Origin: PALSA-1003 sp963741315 | GTDB taxonomy: Bacteria > Pseudomonadota > Gammaproteobacteria > Burkholderiales > Casimicrobiaceae | Reading direction: 5' to 3' | Length of the DNA stretch: 64,000 nt | Assembly: GCA_963741315.1 (NCBI GenBank) | Contig: CAVUHK010000004.1 | Coordinates: forward strand, 186,001 to 250,000 | Shown here: positions 35,357 to 46,416 of the stretch, in pieces | How the letters are laid out: every line of letters begins with the position of its first letter | How positions within the stretch are numbered: the stretch's first letter is position 1 | The notes under the pieces: model-generated | The model's input: only the letters and a program-made list of their open reading frames with translations | What the model was told of the DNA's origin: nothing | Databases searched by the model: none | Program-made: the position numbers and the translations under genes

Positions 35357-36491
35357 ATTCCCGCGGGAGCGTACCGACGGGCCAGGCGACGCTGGCGCTG
35401 ACCCGTGAGCTGATCGCGCGCCGCTCGCCGACGCCCGACGACGGCGGATGCCAGGACATCCTGCGCGCGCGCCTCGAACCGCTCGGATTCCGATGCGAGA
35501 CCATCACTTCCAACGGCGTAACCAACTTGTGGGCGCGCCGGGGTAGCGCGCGGCCCATCGTCTGCTTCGCGGGCCATACCGATGTCGTGCCCACCGGACC
35601 GCTCGACGCCTGGCACTCCGACCCGTTCGTGCCCACCGAGCGCGACGGTTACCTGTACGGTCGCGGCGCCGCCGACATGAAGACCTCGATCGCCGCGTTC
35701 GTCGTCGCGGTCGAACGCCTCATCGCCGCGAACGCGGACGTCGGTGGCTCGATCGCGCTGCTTATCACCTCCGATGAGGAAGGACCCGCCACCGACGGCA
35801 CGATCAAGGTCGTCGATCGGCTCCGTGACGCCGGCGAAAAACTGGACTACTGCATCGTCGGCGAGCCGTCTTCGGTCGACCGACTCGGCGACATGATCAA
35901 GAATGGCCGGCGCGGGACGCTGTCCGGTACGCTGACCGTGCGCGGGGTGCAGGGGCACATCGCGTATCCCCATCTGGCCCGAAATCCAATCCACCTTGTG
36001 GCGCCGGCGATCGCCGAGCTTGCGTCGATGCGCTGGGATGAAGGCAACGAATACTTCCCGCCCACGACGTGGCAGTCGTCGAACGTGCACGCCGGCACGG
36101 GAGCGACCAACGTCATTCCCGGCACGCTCGAGCTGCAGTTCAATTTCCGCTACGCGACCGTCAGCGCCCGAGACTCGCTGGAGCAACGCTTCGAAGCGGT
36201 CCTGCGCAAGCATCGTCTGGACTACGACCTGCGCTGGACCGGCTGGGGACGGCCGTTTCTCACGCCGCGCGGCAAGCTCGTGCAGGTGGTCACCGATGTC
36301 ATCCGCGAGGTTTGCTGCGGTCGAAACCGAACTCTCCTGCACAGGAGGCACGTCCGACGGTCGCTTCATCGCCGACATCTGTCGCGAAGTCGTCGAACTC
36401 GGCCCGGTGAACGCAACCATCCACAAGCTCAACGAGCGCGTCGCGCTGGCCGACCTCGAGCCCTTGACCGAGCTCTACCGCGGCATCGTGA
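35353..36491 (+). pseudogene. dapE: Succinyl-diaminopimelate desuccinylase, frameshifted
   Basis: A GTG overlapping the pilU stop begins LALTRELIARRSPTPDDGGC. The frame continues through metal-binding FAGHTDVVPTGP, YGRGAADMKTS and SDEEGPATDGT to VVTDVIREVC. Near 36308-36322 the homology jumps to another frame (VETELSCTGGTSDGRFIAD, then LADLEPLTELYRGI). One base is extra (or two missing). The C-terminal frame then runs without a stop into prmB; one more shift would use the TGA inside GTGA at 36488-36491. DapE is essential in this lysine branch, so a sequencing error is as likely as true decay. Confidence 0.85.
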
Positions 36492-37420
36492 CACCGACTG
36501 CTCAGCGCGCCGCCGACACCGTGAGCAGCGCACCGCAGGAACTCCAGACCGTACGCGACTGGATCCGCTACGCGGTTTCGCGCTTCACCCGCGGTCACCT
36601 CAGTTTCGGCCACGGCACGGCCAGCGCCTACGACGAAGCGATCTATCTCGTCCTGCACGGCCTGCACCTGCCGCTCGACCGGCTCGATCCGTTTCTCGAC
36701 GCACGCCTGACGCACGCCGAACACGCTGCCCTGTTCGCGCTCATCGAACGTCGCGTCAACGAGCGGATACCAGCGGCGTACCTTACGCACGAGGCGTGGC
36801 TGGGCCCCTATCGCTTCTATGTCGACGAGCGGGTGATCATCCCGCGCTCCTACATTGCCGAACTGTTGCCCGACGCACTGGTCCCATGGGTGCCAAGTGC
36901 CGCCATGGTGCGCAACGCGCTCGACATGTGTACCGGTTCGGGCTGCCTGGCGATCCTGCTCGCGCATTATTATCCCGACGCCGAAGTCGACGCGGTCGAC
37001 ATTTCCGCAGATGCGCTCGCCGTGGCGCAACGCAACGTCGCCGAGCACGGCGTGCAGGACCGCGTCAACCTGATCCGCTCAGACCTGTACGCGAACCTGA
37101 CCGAGAAGACCTACGACCTCATCATCAGCAACCCACCGTACGTGACCGCACCGTCGATGGCGAACCTGCCCGCCGAATACCGCCACGAACCCGAGATTGC
37201 ACTGGCAGGTGGCGACGACGGACTGGACGCCGTACGCACGATTATCGCGCGCTCGGCGCAGTTCCTCACGCCGGACGGCGTGCTGCTGGTCGAGGTGGGT
37301 CACAACCGCAGCGCTACCGAGGCAGCCTTCCCGCGCCTGCCCTTCACCTGGCTCACCACCGCGACCGACGTCGACAGCGTGTTCCTGCTGCAGCGCGCCG
37401 ATCTCGGTGGCGCGTCCTGA
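36488..37420 (+). CDS. prmB: Release-independent L3 glutamine methyltransferase PrmB
   Basis: I start at GTG 36488 (MTPTAQRAAD), giving 310 aa and a GTGA overlap with the expected dapE stop. The N-terminal helical part is WIRYAVSRFTRGHLSFGHGT. The SAM motif is LDMCTGSGCLAILLAHYYP and the catalytic glutamine-binding motif is ISNPPYVTAPSM. It methylates Gln of ribosomal protein L3. dapE-prmB adjacency is usual in betaproteobacteria. Confidence 0.93.
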   Translation: MTPTAQRAADTVSSAPQELQTVRDWIRYAVSRFTRGHLSFGHGTASAYDEAIYLVLHGLHLPLDRLDPFLDARLTHAEHAALFALIERRVNERIPAAYLTHEAWLGPYRFYVDERVIIPRSYIAELLPDALVPWVPSAAMVRNALDMCTGSGCLAILLAHYYPDAEVDAVDISADALAVAQRNVAEHGVQDRVNLIRSDLYANLTEKTYDLIISNPPYVTAPSMANLPAEYRHEPEIALAGGDDGLDAVRTIIARSAQFLTPDGVLLVEVGHNRSATEAAFPRLPFTWLTTATDVDSVFLLQRADLGGAS

Positions 37421-37571
37421 GGGCGCCCGCGGCCTCCTTGCACGTTTGGTCTGAATACGTTTTGCTGGCGTGTCGTCCGCAGCGTCGACTCGCTTTGCCG
37501 TGCTCTCGCCGTTCGCTCACTGCAATTTTAGCGTCGCGTTGGCGAGAGCCTCGCCACCTCCGGGGTCACAT

Positions 37572-37633
37572 CCCCACTTGCGTGGGGCCCCTGCTCCACC
37601 CTCGGGTGTCGTATCCCCGCGCTTCGCGCGGGG
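37572..37633. repeat. Two tandem GC hairpins between convergent genes
   Basis: CCCCAC-TTGC-GTGGGG (37572-37587) and CCCCGCGC-TTC-GCGCGGGG (37615-37633) both sit in an AT-CCCC...GGGGCCCCT setting about 43 nt apart. They look like two copies of one repeat. They lie between convergent prmB and the mechanosensitive channel gene and could end transcription from both, though no T-run is present. Confidence 0.5.
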
Positions 37634-37657
37634 CCCCTCGCCGGATAGCTCGCGTCG

Positions 37658-39172
37658 CTACAGCCCGAAGAACTCGCGGACCCGCCGCAGCACGTCGCTG
37701 GCGCGCGTGCCGGTTGCCTTGGCGCGAGCTTCGGCCGAGAGCGACGCCAGCGTGGCGTCGTTGGCCGCCAACCGGGCGGCGACGGTTTGCGCCATGCCAT
37801 TGGCGATCTCGGGACGCGCGCGAAGGATCGCCTCGAATCCACCCTTGTCCAGGCGGTAGCAATGCACCTCGGTCTCTGCCTCGACCGTCGCCCCTCGCGG
37901 CGCGCCGGCGAGCAGACCCATCTCGCCAAAATAGTTGGGCGCACCCATCGACGCCATGCGCTTGCGCGAGGCGAAATTGCCCTCCTCGGTATTGCGGTAG
38001 ATCGCGACATTGCCGCGTGCGAGAATGTAGAGCGAGTCCGACGGCTCGCCCTGCTTGGTCGCGACGTCGCCCTTGGCAAAGGGCGTTGGCACCAATTGCG
38101 TCGCCAGCGCGCGCTTCTCGTCGTCGGTCAGCGTGGCGAACAGTTCCAGCGAACCCAGCAACGCCAGCCTCGTCTCTTGCTCAGCTATCGCGCGGCTCGC
38201 CTGGACGCTGCGCGCGGAATGCAGGAACAGGTCGGAGCGGGCAATCGGGAACTCCATACCGGCGCGACTTAGCGCAGCGTAGACGTGGACCCGCACCTGC
38301 GAGTCGGTGATCATGTAGTACTTGATGTCGGTCAGCCAGTAGTAGACCAGGAACTTGATCGCGTTGGTGTCGAACCCCGCGCACAGGCAGATCGCCTTTG
38401 GATCGGACGCGACCAGCGCGATGTCGACGCGCTCGAGCGCAGCGTTGACGACCGCCATTACTTGACCCGGTGTCCATTCGTAGCCGACCTGGAAGTCGAT
38501 CGGTCGCCGCCACGGGATGCGCAGGTCGCCGCGCCGACCGAGCAGCGTGACGGGATTGTTCATCAGCTTGGCATTGGGAATGATGATCGTCACGTTGTTC
38601 ACGGTGGCGAGCGCGGTGTAGCGCCAGCGGATCGAGACGACTTCGCCAGTCACGCCTTCGGTCTCGATCCAGTCGCCGATGCGGCAGGTGTTGTCGAGCT
38701 GCAGCGATATCCCACCGAGCAGGTTGCCCAGTGTCGCCTGCATCGCGAAGCCGACGGCCGCGGCCAGCGCGCCCCAGGACACGGTGATGGTCGTCAGGTT
38801 CACGCCCAGCGCATCCATGCGGAAGAGCGTGTAGATGACCAGCGTCACCGCGATGGTGACCTCGCCGAGGATGCGCGGCACGGCGCGCCGCGCCAGCACC
38901 ACGTTGATCAGGAAGCTGATGTAGATGCGGATGTTGCACAGCGCGATGACCAGCAGGCAGACTTCGCGCGGCAGCGCGGCGATCGCCAGGTGTGGCGGAA
39001 TGAGCTGGTAGCGTCCGAGCAGCGCGAGCCCGCCCACGCCGAGCGTCATCACCAGCAGCGTGATGAGCAGGGAGCGCCGCATTTCCGGGCGCACCCGCAT
39101 GATGATCAGCGAGCACAGCAACGCCCACGCGCTGAATGCGAGCGATTCCTGCAGTGTGATCAACTCGACCAT
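37658..39172 (-). CDS. MscS-type mechanosensitive channel with cyclic-nucleotide-binding domain
   Basis: This 504-residue protein starts at ATG 39172. About four to five membrane helices come first (LAFSAWALLCSLIIM ...). The MscS pore/beta domain has GALAAAVGFAMQATLGNLLGG, DWIETEGVTGEVVSIRWRYT and IIIPNAKLMNNPV. From residue ~345 there is a CRP/cNMP fold (FATLTDDEKRALATQLVPTPF ... LYILARGNVAIYRN ... FGEMGLLAGAPRGATVEAE). It is probably an inner-membrane channel gated or modulated by a cyclic nucleotide. A much longer in-frame extension is antisense to the neighbouring gene and is rejected. Confidence 0.92.
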   Translation of the reverse strand: MVELITLQESLAFSAWALLCSLIIMRVRPEMRRSLLITLLVMTLGVGGLALLGRYQLIPPHLAIAALPREVCLLVIALCNIRIYISFLINVVLARRAVPRILGEVTIAVTLVIYTLFRMDALGVNLTTITVSWGALAAAVGFAMQATLGNLLGGISLQLDNTCRIGDWIETEGVTGEVVSIRWRYTALATVNNVTIIIPNAKLMNNPVTLLGRRGDLRIPWRRPIDFQVGYEWTPGQVMAVVNAALERVDIALVASDPKAICLCAGFDTNAIKFLVYYWLTDIKYYMITDSQVRVHVYAALSRAGMEFPIARSDLFLHSARSVQASRAIAEQETRLALLGSLELFATLTDDEKRALATQLVPTPFAKGDVATKQGEPSDSLYILARGNVAIYRNTEEGNFASRKRMASMGAPNYFGEMGLLAGAPRGATVEAETEVHCYRLDKGGFEAILRARPEIANGMAQTVAARLAANDATLASLSAEARAKATGTRASDVLRRVREFFGL

Positions 39173-39328
39173 AGGCCGTGGCTCCCTGTCCGACGCGGCG
39201 CGGCAGTCCGGGCCGATTATACGGCCCATGCGCCCTCCGGCGTGCCGCCAGGAGCGCGTGGACGCAGGCAGGCGCGCCCTCGCGTGTAGAATTGGCCACG
39301 CCCTTCCCCGCTCCCACGAACACCACCC

Positions 39329-40993
39329 ATGCGCACCGGCGGACAGATACTGGTCGACAGCCTTGTACGGCAAGGCGCCGACCTGGCGTTTTGCGTGCCC
39401 GGCGAGAGCTACCTCGCCGTGCTCGACGCGCTCTACGATGTCAAAGACACGCTGCGGCTGGTCATCTGCCGCCAGGAAGGCGGCGCCGCGTACATGGCCG
39501 AGGCGTACGGCAAGCTGACCGGACGACCGGGCATCGTCTTCGTCACGCGCGGCCCGGGCGCGTCGAACGCCGCCATCGGCATCCACACTGCGCAGCAGGA
39601 TTCGACGCCGCTGATCGTGTTCATCGGTCAGGTCGGCAGCAATTTCGTCGACCGCGAAGCGTTCCAGGAAGTCGACTACAACCGCATGTACGGCGGCATC
39701 GCGAAATGGGTGACGCGGATCGACCGCGCCGAACGCATTCCGGAATACGTCGCCCGCGCGTATCGCGTGGCGCTGTCCGGTCGGCCGGGCCCGGTGGTGC
39801 TGGCGCTGCCCGAGGACATGCTCACGAGCATGGCCGACGCCGTCCACGCGCCGCGCGTCGAGGCCGTCGCCGTGGCGCCGTCGGTAGCGCAGATGAAGCG
39901 GCTGCGCGAGCTCCTGGCGGAGGCGAAGCGTCCGCTGGTGATTGCCGGTGGCGCGGGCTGGAGCGCGGCGGCATGCGCCGACTTGCGTCGCTTCGTCGAG
40001 GCCAACGCCCTGCCCGTCGCCAGTGCATTTCGCAACCAGGACGTGGTCGACAACGATCATCCGCACTACGCCGGCGAAGTCGGCATCGCGCCCAACCCCA
40101 AGCTCGCGGCACGCGTTCGCGCCGCCGATCTGCTGCTGGTGATCGGCGAGCGGCTGGGCGAAATGGTCACCGGCGGCTACACGCTGCTCGCCGCACCACA
40201 GCCGCAGCAGACGCTGATCCACGTTTTGCCTGCCGAGGACGACCTCGGTCGCGTCTACCATCCGGCACTGGCCATCGTCGCGTCGGTTCCGGCGTTCGCG
40301 GCCGCGCTCGCGCAATTGCCGCCGATCGTCGCGCCCGCCTGGCAAGGCAGCGCCGCAGCGGCACATGCCGAGTACCTGGCATGGCAGACGCCGCGAACCA
40401 TGCCCGGCACGCTCGACCTCTGGCAGGTGGTGGCGGCGCTGCGCGCGGCGCTGCCCGACGATGCAATCGTCACCAACGGCGCCGGCAACTACACCGTCTG
40501 GTTGCACCGCCTGTTCCGATACCGCGAATACCGTACGCAGCTCGCGCCCTACGATGGCGCCATGGGTTACGGCGTGCCTGCGGCGATCGCCGCCAAGATC
40601 GTGCATCCGGAGCGCGTGGTCGTGTCCTGGAATGGCGATGGATGCTTCCAGATGAACGGGCAGGAAATCGCCACCGCGGTCCAGTACTCGGCCAACGTCA
40701 TCTTCATCGTCGTCGACAACGGCATGTACGGAACCATCCGCATGCACCAGGAGCGCGAATATCCGGCGCGGGTGGTCGGCACCGAACTGGTCAACCCCGA
40801 CTTTGCCGCACTCGCCCAGGCGCACGGGGCGTTCGGCGCGACCGTGACCACGACCGCCGAGTTCGCACCCGCGCTGCAGCGCGCGCTCGACGCGGGCAAG
40901 CCGGCGCTCCTGCACCTGCGCATCGATCCGCAAGCGATCACCATGAGCGCGACCATCGACGAACTGCGCGCGCAGGCGCGCAAGCCAGGCTGA
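39329..40993 (+). CDS. Thiamine-pyrophosphate enzyme, acetolactate-synthase-like
   Basis: This 554-residue protein has the three-domain TPP layout. The PYR domain has the catalytic glutamate in ICRQEGGAAYMAEAYGKLTG. The central domain has GGAGWSAAACADLRRF. The PP domain has the metal-TPP motif WNGDGCFQMNGQEIATAV followed by VDNGMYGTIRMHQ. It stands alone without an ilvN-like regulatory subunit, so it is probably not the main biosynthetic acetolactate synthase. It may act on another 2-keto acid. The substrate is unknown. Confidence 0.85.
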   Translation: MRTGGQILVDSLVRQGADLAFCVPGESYLAVLDALYDVKDTLRLVICRQEGGAAYMAEAYGKLTGRPGIVFVTRGPGASNAAIGIHTAQQDSTPLIVFIGQVGSNFVDREAFQEVDYNRMYGGIAKWVTRIDRAERIPEYVARAYRVALSGRPGPVVLALPEDMLTSMADAVHAPRVEAVAVAPSVAQMKRLRELLAEAKRPLVIAGGAGWSAAACADLRRFVEANALPVASAFRNQDVVDNDHPHYAGEVGIAPNPKLAARVRAADLLLVIGERLGEMVTGGYTLLAAPQPQQTLIHVLPAEDDLGRVYHPALAIVASVPAFAAALAQLPPIVAPAWQGSAAAAHAEYLAWQTPRTMPGTLDLWQVVAALRAALPDDAIVTNGAGNYTVWLHRLFRYREYRTQLAPYDGAMGYGVPAAIAAKIVHPERVVVSWNGDGCFQMNGQEIATAVQYSANVIFIVVDNGMYGTIRMHQEREYPARVVGTELVNPDFAALAQAHGAFGATVTTTAEFAPALQRALDAGKPALLHLRIDPQAITMSATIDELRAQARKPG

Positions 40994-41018
40994 GCACGGG
41001 CCCCGGCATGCTGCGCTC

Positions 41019-42878
<1,860 letters not shown>

Positions 42879-42925
42879 TCGGCGTTTGACTGCGCCGCAT
42901 TGTCGTTTTGTATTGGAGAGCAATC

Positions 42926-44470
42926 ATGAAGAAATTTCCCCGTACGCTGCTGGTGGGCGCCCTCGCGCTGCTGGCCCTGACCGGCACGCCCGCCTACGCG
43001 GCCAAGGATGTCGTGTTCGCGGTCGCGTCGCAGTTCACGACCACCGACCCCTACGACGCCAACGACACGCTGTCGCAGGCGATGGCCAAGTCGTTCTACG
43101 AAGGCCTGTTCAGCTTCGATAAGGACATGAAGATGGTGCCGGTGCTCGCAGAGAGCATCACGCCGAGCAAGGACGGCCTGGTGTACACCATCAAGCTCAA
43201 GAAAGGCATCAAGTTCCACGACGGCACCGACTTCAAGGCCGACGCGGTGAAGGCCAACCTCGACCGCGTCACCAATCCCGACAACAAGCTCAAGCGCTAC
43301 GGCCTGTACAACAACAACATCGCCAAGACCGAGGTGGTCGACGACTACACCGCGCGCATCACCCTCAAGACGCCGTTCTCCGCGTTCGTCAATCAGCTCG
43401 CGCACCCGGCGACGGTGATGATCAGCCCGACGGCGCTGGCCAAGTACGGTAAGGACATCGCCACCAATCCGGTCGGCACCGGCCCGTTCAAGTTCGTCGA
43501 GTGGAAGCAGACCGATTACCTCAAGGTCGCGAAGAACGAAAACTACTGGCAGAAGGGCCTGCCCAAGGTCGACACCATCACCTGGAAGCCGGTTATCGAC
43601 AGCAATGCGCGCGCAGCGGTGATGCAGACCGGCGAAGCGCACTTCACCTATCCCCTGCCCTACGAACAGGCCGATGCGCTCAAGGCCAAGCCGGAACTCG
43701 AAGTCGTCGCCGCTCCGTCGATCATCCTGCGTTACCTGTCGCTGAACACGCAGCAGAAGCCCTTCGACAACCCGAAGGTTCGGCAGGCCATTGCCTACGC
43801 CATCAACAAGGATGCGATCGCCAAGGTCGCATTCAACGGCTACGCGACACCGGCCGACGGCGTCGTGCCGGAGGGCGTCGAGTACTCGGTGAAGCTCGGC
43901 GTCATGCCCTACGACGTCGCCAAGGCGAAACAATTGCTGGCCGAAGCAGGCTATCCGAACGGATTCGAGACCGAATTGTGGTCGGGTTACAACCACAGCA
44001 TCGCGCAGAAGCTCACGCAGGTGCTGCAACAGCAGCTGCTGCAGGTCGGCATCAAGTCGAAGATCACGCTGCTCGAAGCCGGTCAGCGGGTCGAGAAGGT
44101 CGAAAGCTGGCCCGACGCGGCGACCGCGCCGCTGCGCATGTATTACATCGGCTGGTCGTCGTCGACCGGCGAGGCCGACTGGGCGATCCGTCCGCTGCTC
44201 GGATCCGAATCCTGGCCGCCGAAGCTGTTCAATACCGCGTACTACAAGAGCGATCGCGTCGACAGCGACATCAAGAGCGCGCTGGCGACGACCGACAAGG
44301 TCGAGAAGGCCAAGTTCTACAAGGACGCGCAGGAGACGATCTACAAGGACACGCCGTGGGTGCCACTGGTGACGGAGAAGCTGCTGTCCGCCAACAACAA
44401 GAAACTGAGCGGTGTGTACACCATGCCCGACGGTTCGTTCAACTTCACCGACGTTGATCTGAAGCCGTAA
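42926..44470 (+). CDS. gsiB: Glutathione-binding periplasmic protein GsiB
   Basis: This 514-residue family 5 binding protein starts at ATG 42926 after GGAGAG. MKKFPRTLLVGALALLALTG is a signal peptide cut near AYAA. Stretches such as FTTTDPYDANDTLSQAMAKS, GIKFHDGTDF, NLDRVTNPDNKLKRYGLY and WSSSTGEADWA closely follow E. coli GsiB as I remember it. It captures glutathione in the periplasm. A stem-loop follows before gsiC. Confidence 0.92.
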   Translation: MKKFPRTLLVGALALLALTGTPAYAAKDVVFAVASQFTTTDPYDANDTLSQAMAKSFYEGLFSFDKDMKMVPVLAESITPSKDGLVYTIKLKKGIKFHDGTDFKADAVKANLDRVTNPDNKLKRYGLYNNNIAKTEVVDDYTARITLKTPFSAFVNQLAHPATVMISPTALAKYGKDIATNPVGTGPFKFVEWKQTDYLKVAKNENYWQKGLPKVDTITWKPVIDSNARAAVMQTGEAHFTYPLPYEQADALKAKPELEVVAAPSIILRYLSLNTQQKPFDNPKVRQAIAYAINKDAIAKVAFNGYATPADGVVPEGVEYSVKLGVMPYDVAKAKQLLAEAGYPNGFETELWSGYNHSIAQKLTQVLQQQLLQVGIKSKITLLEAGQRVEKVESWPDAATAPLRMYYIGWSSSTGEADWAIRPLLGSESWPPKLFNTAYYKSDRVDSDIKSALATTDKVEKAKFYKDAQETIYKDTPWVPLVTEKLLSANNKKLSGVYTMPDGSFNFTDVDLKP

Positions 44471-44492
44471 CCTGCACTGCGATCGATGCGGC

Positions 44493-44523
44493 CCCGTTCG
44501 CTCTTGCTCGCGGATCGAACGGG
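44493..44523 (+). promoter_or_regulatory. Stem-loop between gsiB and gsiC
   Basis: CCCGTTCG and CGAACGGG make an 8-bp stem with a 15-nt loop 22 nt after the gsiB stop. There is no T-run. It probably stabilises the gsiAB part of the message or lowers downstream expression. Confidence 0.45.
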
Positions 44524-44611
44524 TGCCGGAGTGATTGACTCGCGGTCCGCTCTGGCGGTCGCGCCGCGGTGCCTCGCGCCAGCGTGGCGCCAACGCGCCT
44601 AGCGACTGCCC

Positions 44612-45532
44612 ATGCTCCAGTATCTGCTGCGGCGGTTGCTAGGCCTCATACCGACGCTGCTCATCGTCGGCGTGCTGGTGTTCATGTTCGTGCACCTGCT
44701 GCCGGGCGACCCCGCGCGCCTTGCCGCAGGACCGGACGCGACCCCGGAAACGGTCAAGCTGGTGCGGCAGGACCTCGGACTCGACAAGTCGCTGCCCGAA
44801 CAATTCCTGCGCTTTGCCGGCGGTGTGCTGCGCTGGGACTTCGGCCGATCGCTGCGCACCAAGCGCCCGGTCAGCACCGAAATCGCCGAGCGCTTCATGC
44901 CTACGCTCTGGCTCACCATCGCAGCGATGGCGTGGTCGGTCACCTTCGGCATGCTCATCGGTACGCTATCCGCGGTCTGGCGCAACCGCTGGCCGGATCG
45001 CCTCGGCATGACGCTCGCGGTATCGGGCATTTCGTTTCCCGCCTTCGCGCTCGGCATGATGCTCATGCAGATCTTCTCGGTGCAATTGGGCTGGCTGCCC
45101 ACTGTCGGCGCGGACAGCTGGCGCCACTACATCCTGCCCTCGCTCACGCTGGGCGCCGCGGTCGCCGCGATCATGGCGCGCTTCACGCGCTCGTCCTTTG
45201 TCGACATCCTCGGTGAAGACTACGTCCGCACTGCGCGGGCCAAGGGCCTGACCGAAACGATCGTCGTCCTGAAGCATGGGCTGCGCAATGCGCTGATCCC
45301 GGTGGTCACGATGATGGGTCTGCAATTCGGCTTCCTGCTCGGCGGCTCGATCGTCGTCGAGGTCGTGTTCAACTGGCCGGGGCTCGGGCGCCTTTTGGTC
45401 GACGCCGTTGACCAGCGCGACTATCCGGTGATCCAGGCGCTGGTGCTGCTGTTCTCGCTGGAGTTCATCCTCATCAATCTGATCGTCGACCTGCTCTACG
45501 CCGTGATCAACCCGACCATACGCTACCGATGA
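44612..45532 (+). CDS. gsiC: Glutathione transport permease GsiC
   Basis: This 306-residue permease is exactly the E. coli GsiC length. It begins MLQYLLRRLLGLIPTLLIVG and contains FMPTLWLTIAAMAW, VSGISFPAFALGMML and the EAA-like loop EDYVRTARAKGLTETIVVLKH. It has six predicted helices. Its stop overlaps the gsiD start as ATGA. Confidence 0.94.
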   Translation: MLQYLLRRLLGLIPTLLIVGVLVFMFVHLLPGDPARLAAGPDATPETVKLVRQDLGLDKSLPEQFLRFAGGVLRWDFGRSLRTKRPVSTEIAERFMPTLWLTIAAMAWSVTFGMLIGTLSAVWRNRWPDRLGMTLAVSGISFPAFALGMMLMQIFSVQLGWLPTVGADSWRHYILPSLTLGAAVAAIMARFTRSSFVDILGEDYVRTARAKGLTETIVVLKHGLRNALIPVVTMMGLQFGFLLGGSIVVEVVFNWPGLGRLLVDAVDQRDYPVIQALVLLFSLEFILINLIVDLLYAVINPTIRYR

Positions 45533-46416
45533 GCACCATCGTCACCGAAACTGCGCCGCAGCTGGAGGTGCGTACGCCGTGGAGCGAGTTCTGGCGCAAG
45601 TTCAAGCGCCAGCACGTCGCGGTAGTTGCCGGCGCGTTTGTCGTCCTGCTCGTCGTGCTGGCGATCCTGGCTCCGTATATCGTTCCCTACGACGCCGAGA
45701 ACTTCTTCGACTACGACTCGATCAACGCGCGGCCGTCGTGGAAGCATCTGTTCGGCGTCGATCCCATCGGCCGCGACATCTTCAGCCGCATCCTGATGGG
45801 TGCGCGCATCTCGCTCACCGCTGGATTCCTGTCGGTTGCCATCGGTGCACTGATCGGCACCGCGCTTGGCCTGATCGCGGGCTACCGCGAGGGATGGTGG
45901 GACCGCATCATCATGCGGCTTTGCGACGTCCTGTTCGCGTTCCCCGGCATCCTGCTGGCGATCGGTATCGTCGCGATTCTCGGCGGCGGCATGGCCAACG
46001 TTATTGTCGCGGTGTCGATCTTCAGCATCCCGACCTTCGCGCGGCTGGTGCGTGGCAACACACTCTCGCTCAAGCACCTGACCTATGTCGAGGCCGCGAG
46101 AAGCGTCGGCGCGACCGACTGGACGATCGTGCTTCGGCACATCTTTCCAGGAACGATTGCGGCAGTGGTCGTGTACTTCTCGCTACGCATCGGCACCTCG
46201 ATTATCACCGCGGCGAGCCTGTCGTTCATCGGCATGGGCGCGCAGCCGCCGACACCCGAGTGGGGCGCGATGCTCAACGAAGCGCGCGCCGACATGATGA
46301 CTTCGCCGCACGTGGCGCTGTTTCCCAGCCTGGCGATTTTTTTCACCGTACTGGCATTCAACCTGCTGGGCGACGGTCTGCGCGATGCGCTTGATCCCAA
46401 GATCGACCGACGATGA
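45529..46416 (+). CDS. gsiD: Glutathione transport permease GsiD
   Basis: This 295-residue permease has an N-terminal cytoplasmic segment (RTPWSEFWRKFKRQHVAV), then HLFGVDPIGRDIFSRILMGARISL, the EAA-like loop YVEAARSVGATDWTIVLRHIFP and AASLSFIGMGAQPPTPEWG. These are typical of the DppC/GsiD group. It pairs with GsiC. Its stop overlaps the next ATG by four bases. Confidence 0.93.
   Translation: MSTIVTETAPQLEVRTPWSEFWRKFKRQHVAVVAGAFVVLLVVLAILAPYIVPYDAENFFDYDSINARPSWKHLFGVDPIGRDIFSRILMGARISLTAGFLSVAIGALIGTALGLIAGYREGWWDRIIMRLCDVLFAFPGILLAIGIVAILGGGMANVIVAVSIFSIPTFARLVRGNTLSLKHLTYVEAARSVGATDWTIVLRHIFPGTIAAVVVYFSLRIGTSIITAASLSFIGMGAQPPTPEWGAMLNEARADMMTSPHVALFPSLAIFFTVLAFNLLGDGLRDALDPKIDRR

Noticed and set aside
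36308..36322. Programmed ribosomal frameshift in dapE
   Set aside because: No slippery heptamer or downstream structure is visible and DapE is not known to use frameshifting; an indel is simpler.
35152..38310. A 1052-codon plus-strand frame through dapE, prmB and the MscS gene
   Set aside because: Only its dapE part (from 35353 to about 36310) has recognisable protein sequence; the rest is Arg/Ala-rich shadow of prmB and of the minus-strand channel gene.
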